From: Myxococcota bacterium
GTDB lineage: Bacteria; Myxococcota_A; UBA796; JAFGLY01
Direction: 5' to 3'
Assembly: GCA_024276675.1 (NCBI GenBank)
Contig: JAJRWT010000008.1
Span: forward strand, 1-64,000
DNA length: 64,000 nucleotides
Numbering within the stretch: position 1 is the first letter of the stretch; each line of letters starts with the position of its first letter. This document shows, in pieces, positions 62,918-64,000 of this stretch. Below the pieces are notes generated by a model. That model saw only the letters and a program-made list of their open reading frames with translations. It had not been told where the DNA came from and did not search any database. Position numbers and translations under genes: made by a program.

Positions 62918-64000
62918 ATGCACCTGGAGGAGCAGGGAAAAGTGGCCACCAGAAACCAACTGGAACAGCAGGCTCTGAAGTACATTCAGCGCGGACAACA
63001 CTCCAAGGCAGTGCGGATTTTCCAACATATCGTCAGGCAGGATCCCCGAGACAGGAGGATTCGTCACAAGCTGGCCGACCTGTATCTGCGCCTTGGCCGA
63101 AATGCCGATGCGGAACGGCACCTGCGCGAAGTGGCGGAGCAATCCATCACGCAGGGGCAACCAAGAGCCGCCATCGCCGTCTACAAGCAACTACTGGAGC
63201 TTTCTCCAAGAGATCCCCAGGTCACGGCTTTGCTGGGTGATGCCTACAAGCGCACGGGGCTCACGGTGGACGCGGAGCGATACTTGCGAGAAGCCATCAA
63301 TATCTTCCTTCGAAAGAACATGTTCAAGGAAGCCATACATTCTGCCCAGCACTTGTTGGAACTGCGTCCCACCGACACCGTACTTCGCTTCAAGTTGGCT
63401 GAGCTGCACGCTCGGGCCGGTGACGAGATCCGTGCCATAGAAACCTTCAAGGACCTGGCCGTGACCTTCCGGCGCAGGGGGGAGTCTGGGGAAGTGGCCA
63501 GGGTTCTCGAACTGGCGGCGAAGCTCGTGCCGGACGATTTCGCGTTACGCCTGGAAGCGGCAAGAGCACGGCTATCCTCGGGCGAGCCACAACTGGCACT
63601 CGCTCTGGTGAAACCGGTCTACGAAAGTCAACAGAACGAGCCGGCCGTGCAGGAGTTGATGGCCCGGGCGCTGCTGGCCAGCGGAGATGCGGACCAGGCG
63701 CTCCCGTTACTGCGTACAATCGCCGATTTCTACAGGGAACACGGGAAGGCGGAAGACCTGTTGCGCGTGCTGCAGATGATCCGGAAAGCCGGAGTCGATG
63801 ACCAGGGGCTCATGAAGGAGCTGGGAGCGGTTGGGCTCGAGGTGCAGCGGCGCAGAATGCGCCTCAACGAGGCCCCGGTGCTCTCGGCCTCCAACGATCA
63901 GGAACTCGCCATCTGCACCAGGGCGGCAGTGCAAGAACGATACGGGTTCGCCGCGAGAGCCGGAAAGAGCCTCGGAGACGGGCTGGAGAAGCACCCTGAC
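62918..64000 (+). CDS. TPR protein, truncated by window end
   Basis: An open frame of 361 codons with no stop before the window edge. ATG 62918 is used, but GTG 62942 with GGAGGAG nine bases before it is an attractive alternative and would give MATRNQLEQQALKYIQRGQHSKAVRIFQHI. At least seven TPRs are visible (AVRIFQHIVRQDPRDRRIRHKLADLYLRLGRNADAERHLREV; AIAVYKQLLELSPRDPQVTALLGDAYKRTG). No signal, so probably cytoplasmic. It lies 70 bp after aroQ. Similar TPR proteins accompany pil genes in myxobacteria, but no specific name fits. Confidence 0.85.
   Translation, partial: MHLEEQGKVATRNQLEQQALKYIQRGQHSKAVRIFQHIVRQDPRDRRIRHKLADLYLRLGRNADAERHLREVAEQSITQGQPRAAIAVYKQLLELSPRDPQVTALLGDAYKRTGLTVDAERYLREAINIFLRKNMFKEAIHSAQHLLELRPTDTVLRFKLAELHARAGDEIRAIETFKDLAVTFRRRGESGEVARVLELAAKLVPDDFALRLEAARARLSSGEPQLALALVKPVYESQQNEPAVQELMARALLASGDADQALPLLRTIADFYREHGKAEDLLRVLQMIRKAGVDDQGLMKELGAVGLEVQRRRMRLNEAPVLSASNDQELAICTRAAVQERYGFAARAGKSLGDGLEKHPD

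Noticed and set aside
1..64000. tRNA, rRNA and riboswitches
   Set aside because: No stretch with the tRNA T-loop GGTTCGAAT-type pattern plus acceptor pairing, and nothing resembling rRNA or a known riboswitch core, was found by reading; a covariance search would be needed to be sure.

Overview
The window reads as one chromosomal segment of a GC-rich Gram-negative bacterium from the myxobacterial/deltaproteobacterial sphere. Support comes from a Myxococcus-type outer-membrane beta-barrel (33198-33887), a protein resembling the myxobacterial families I remember as TIGR04552/TIGR04562 (324-1448), many lipoproteins whose mature N-terminus is rich in Asp-Thr-Gly repeats, a PilZ protein, an unusual second Hsp70 and a type IVa pilus. 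The genes are intact and densely packed, with many ATGA/GTGA/TTGA-type overlaps and several apparent TTG starts. I see no rRNA, tRNA, CRISPR array or complete mobile element. The only mobile-looking trace is a block of 31-bp tandem repeats at the left edge.

Layout. 1-7.6 kb: tandem repeats, a myxobacterial-type conserved protein, a membrane protein, mfd (transcription-coupled repair) and the convergent glpK. 8.0-17.3 kb (+ strand): six genes for exported or membrane-anchored proteins, including a 1621-residue pentapeptide-repeat/transmembrane/TPR protein and a propeller-like lipoprotein. 17.3-30.7 kb (- strand): trmJ with an Hsp70 paralogue that lacks the usual lid, two CBS/CorC membrane proteins, an LpoA-like periplasmic protein, and dnaJ, dnaK and grpE. 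30.7-35.3 kb (- strand): an SRPBCC protein, an exported TPR protein, an outer-membrane barrel and a VWA-domain lipoprotein, an arrangement that recalls outer-membrane parts of the Myxococcus gliding/adhesion machinery. 35.5-42 kb: PilZ, a small helical protein, a bactofilin-like protein, a Cys-rich exported TPR protein and two family-4 glycosyltransferases flanking a YbjN-like protein. 42-51 kb (+ strand): an NtrC-type regulator, a TPR lipoprotein, then the minor pilins fimT-pilV-pilW-pilX and pilY1. 51-54.3 kb (- strand): a large protein joining a membrane domain, a spermidine-synthase-like domain and TPRs. 54.9-64 kb (+ strand): pilMNOPQ, aroB, a lipoprotein-like gene, a small gene, aroQ and a TPR protein cut by the window end.

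Functionally, the right half holds the pilus alignment subcomplex and secretin (PilMNOPQ) and, 4 kb away, the minor-pilin/PilY1 tip module. With the PilZ, VWA-barrel-TPR and glycosyltransferase genes, the region looks devoted to surface motility, adhesion and envelope glycans. Housekeeping genes (mfd, glpK, trmJ, grpE-dnaK-dnaJ, aroB, aroQ) are interspersed. All assignments come from reading the sequence and remembered family signatures; no database search was run.
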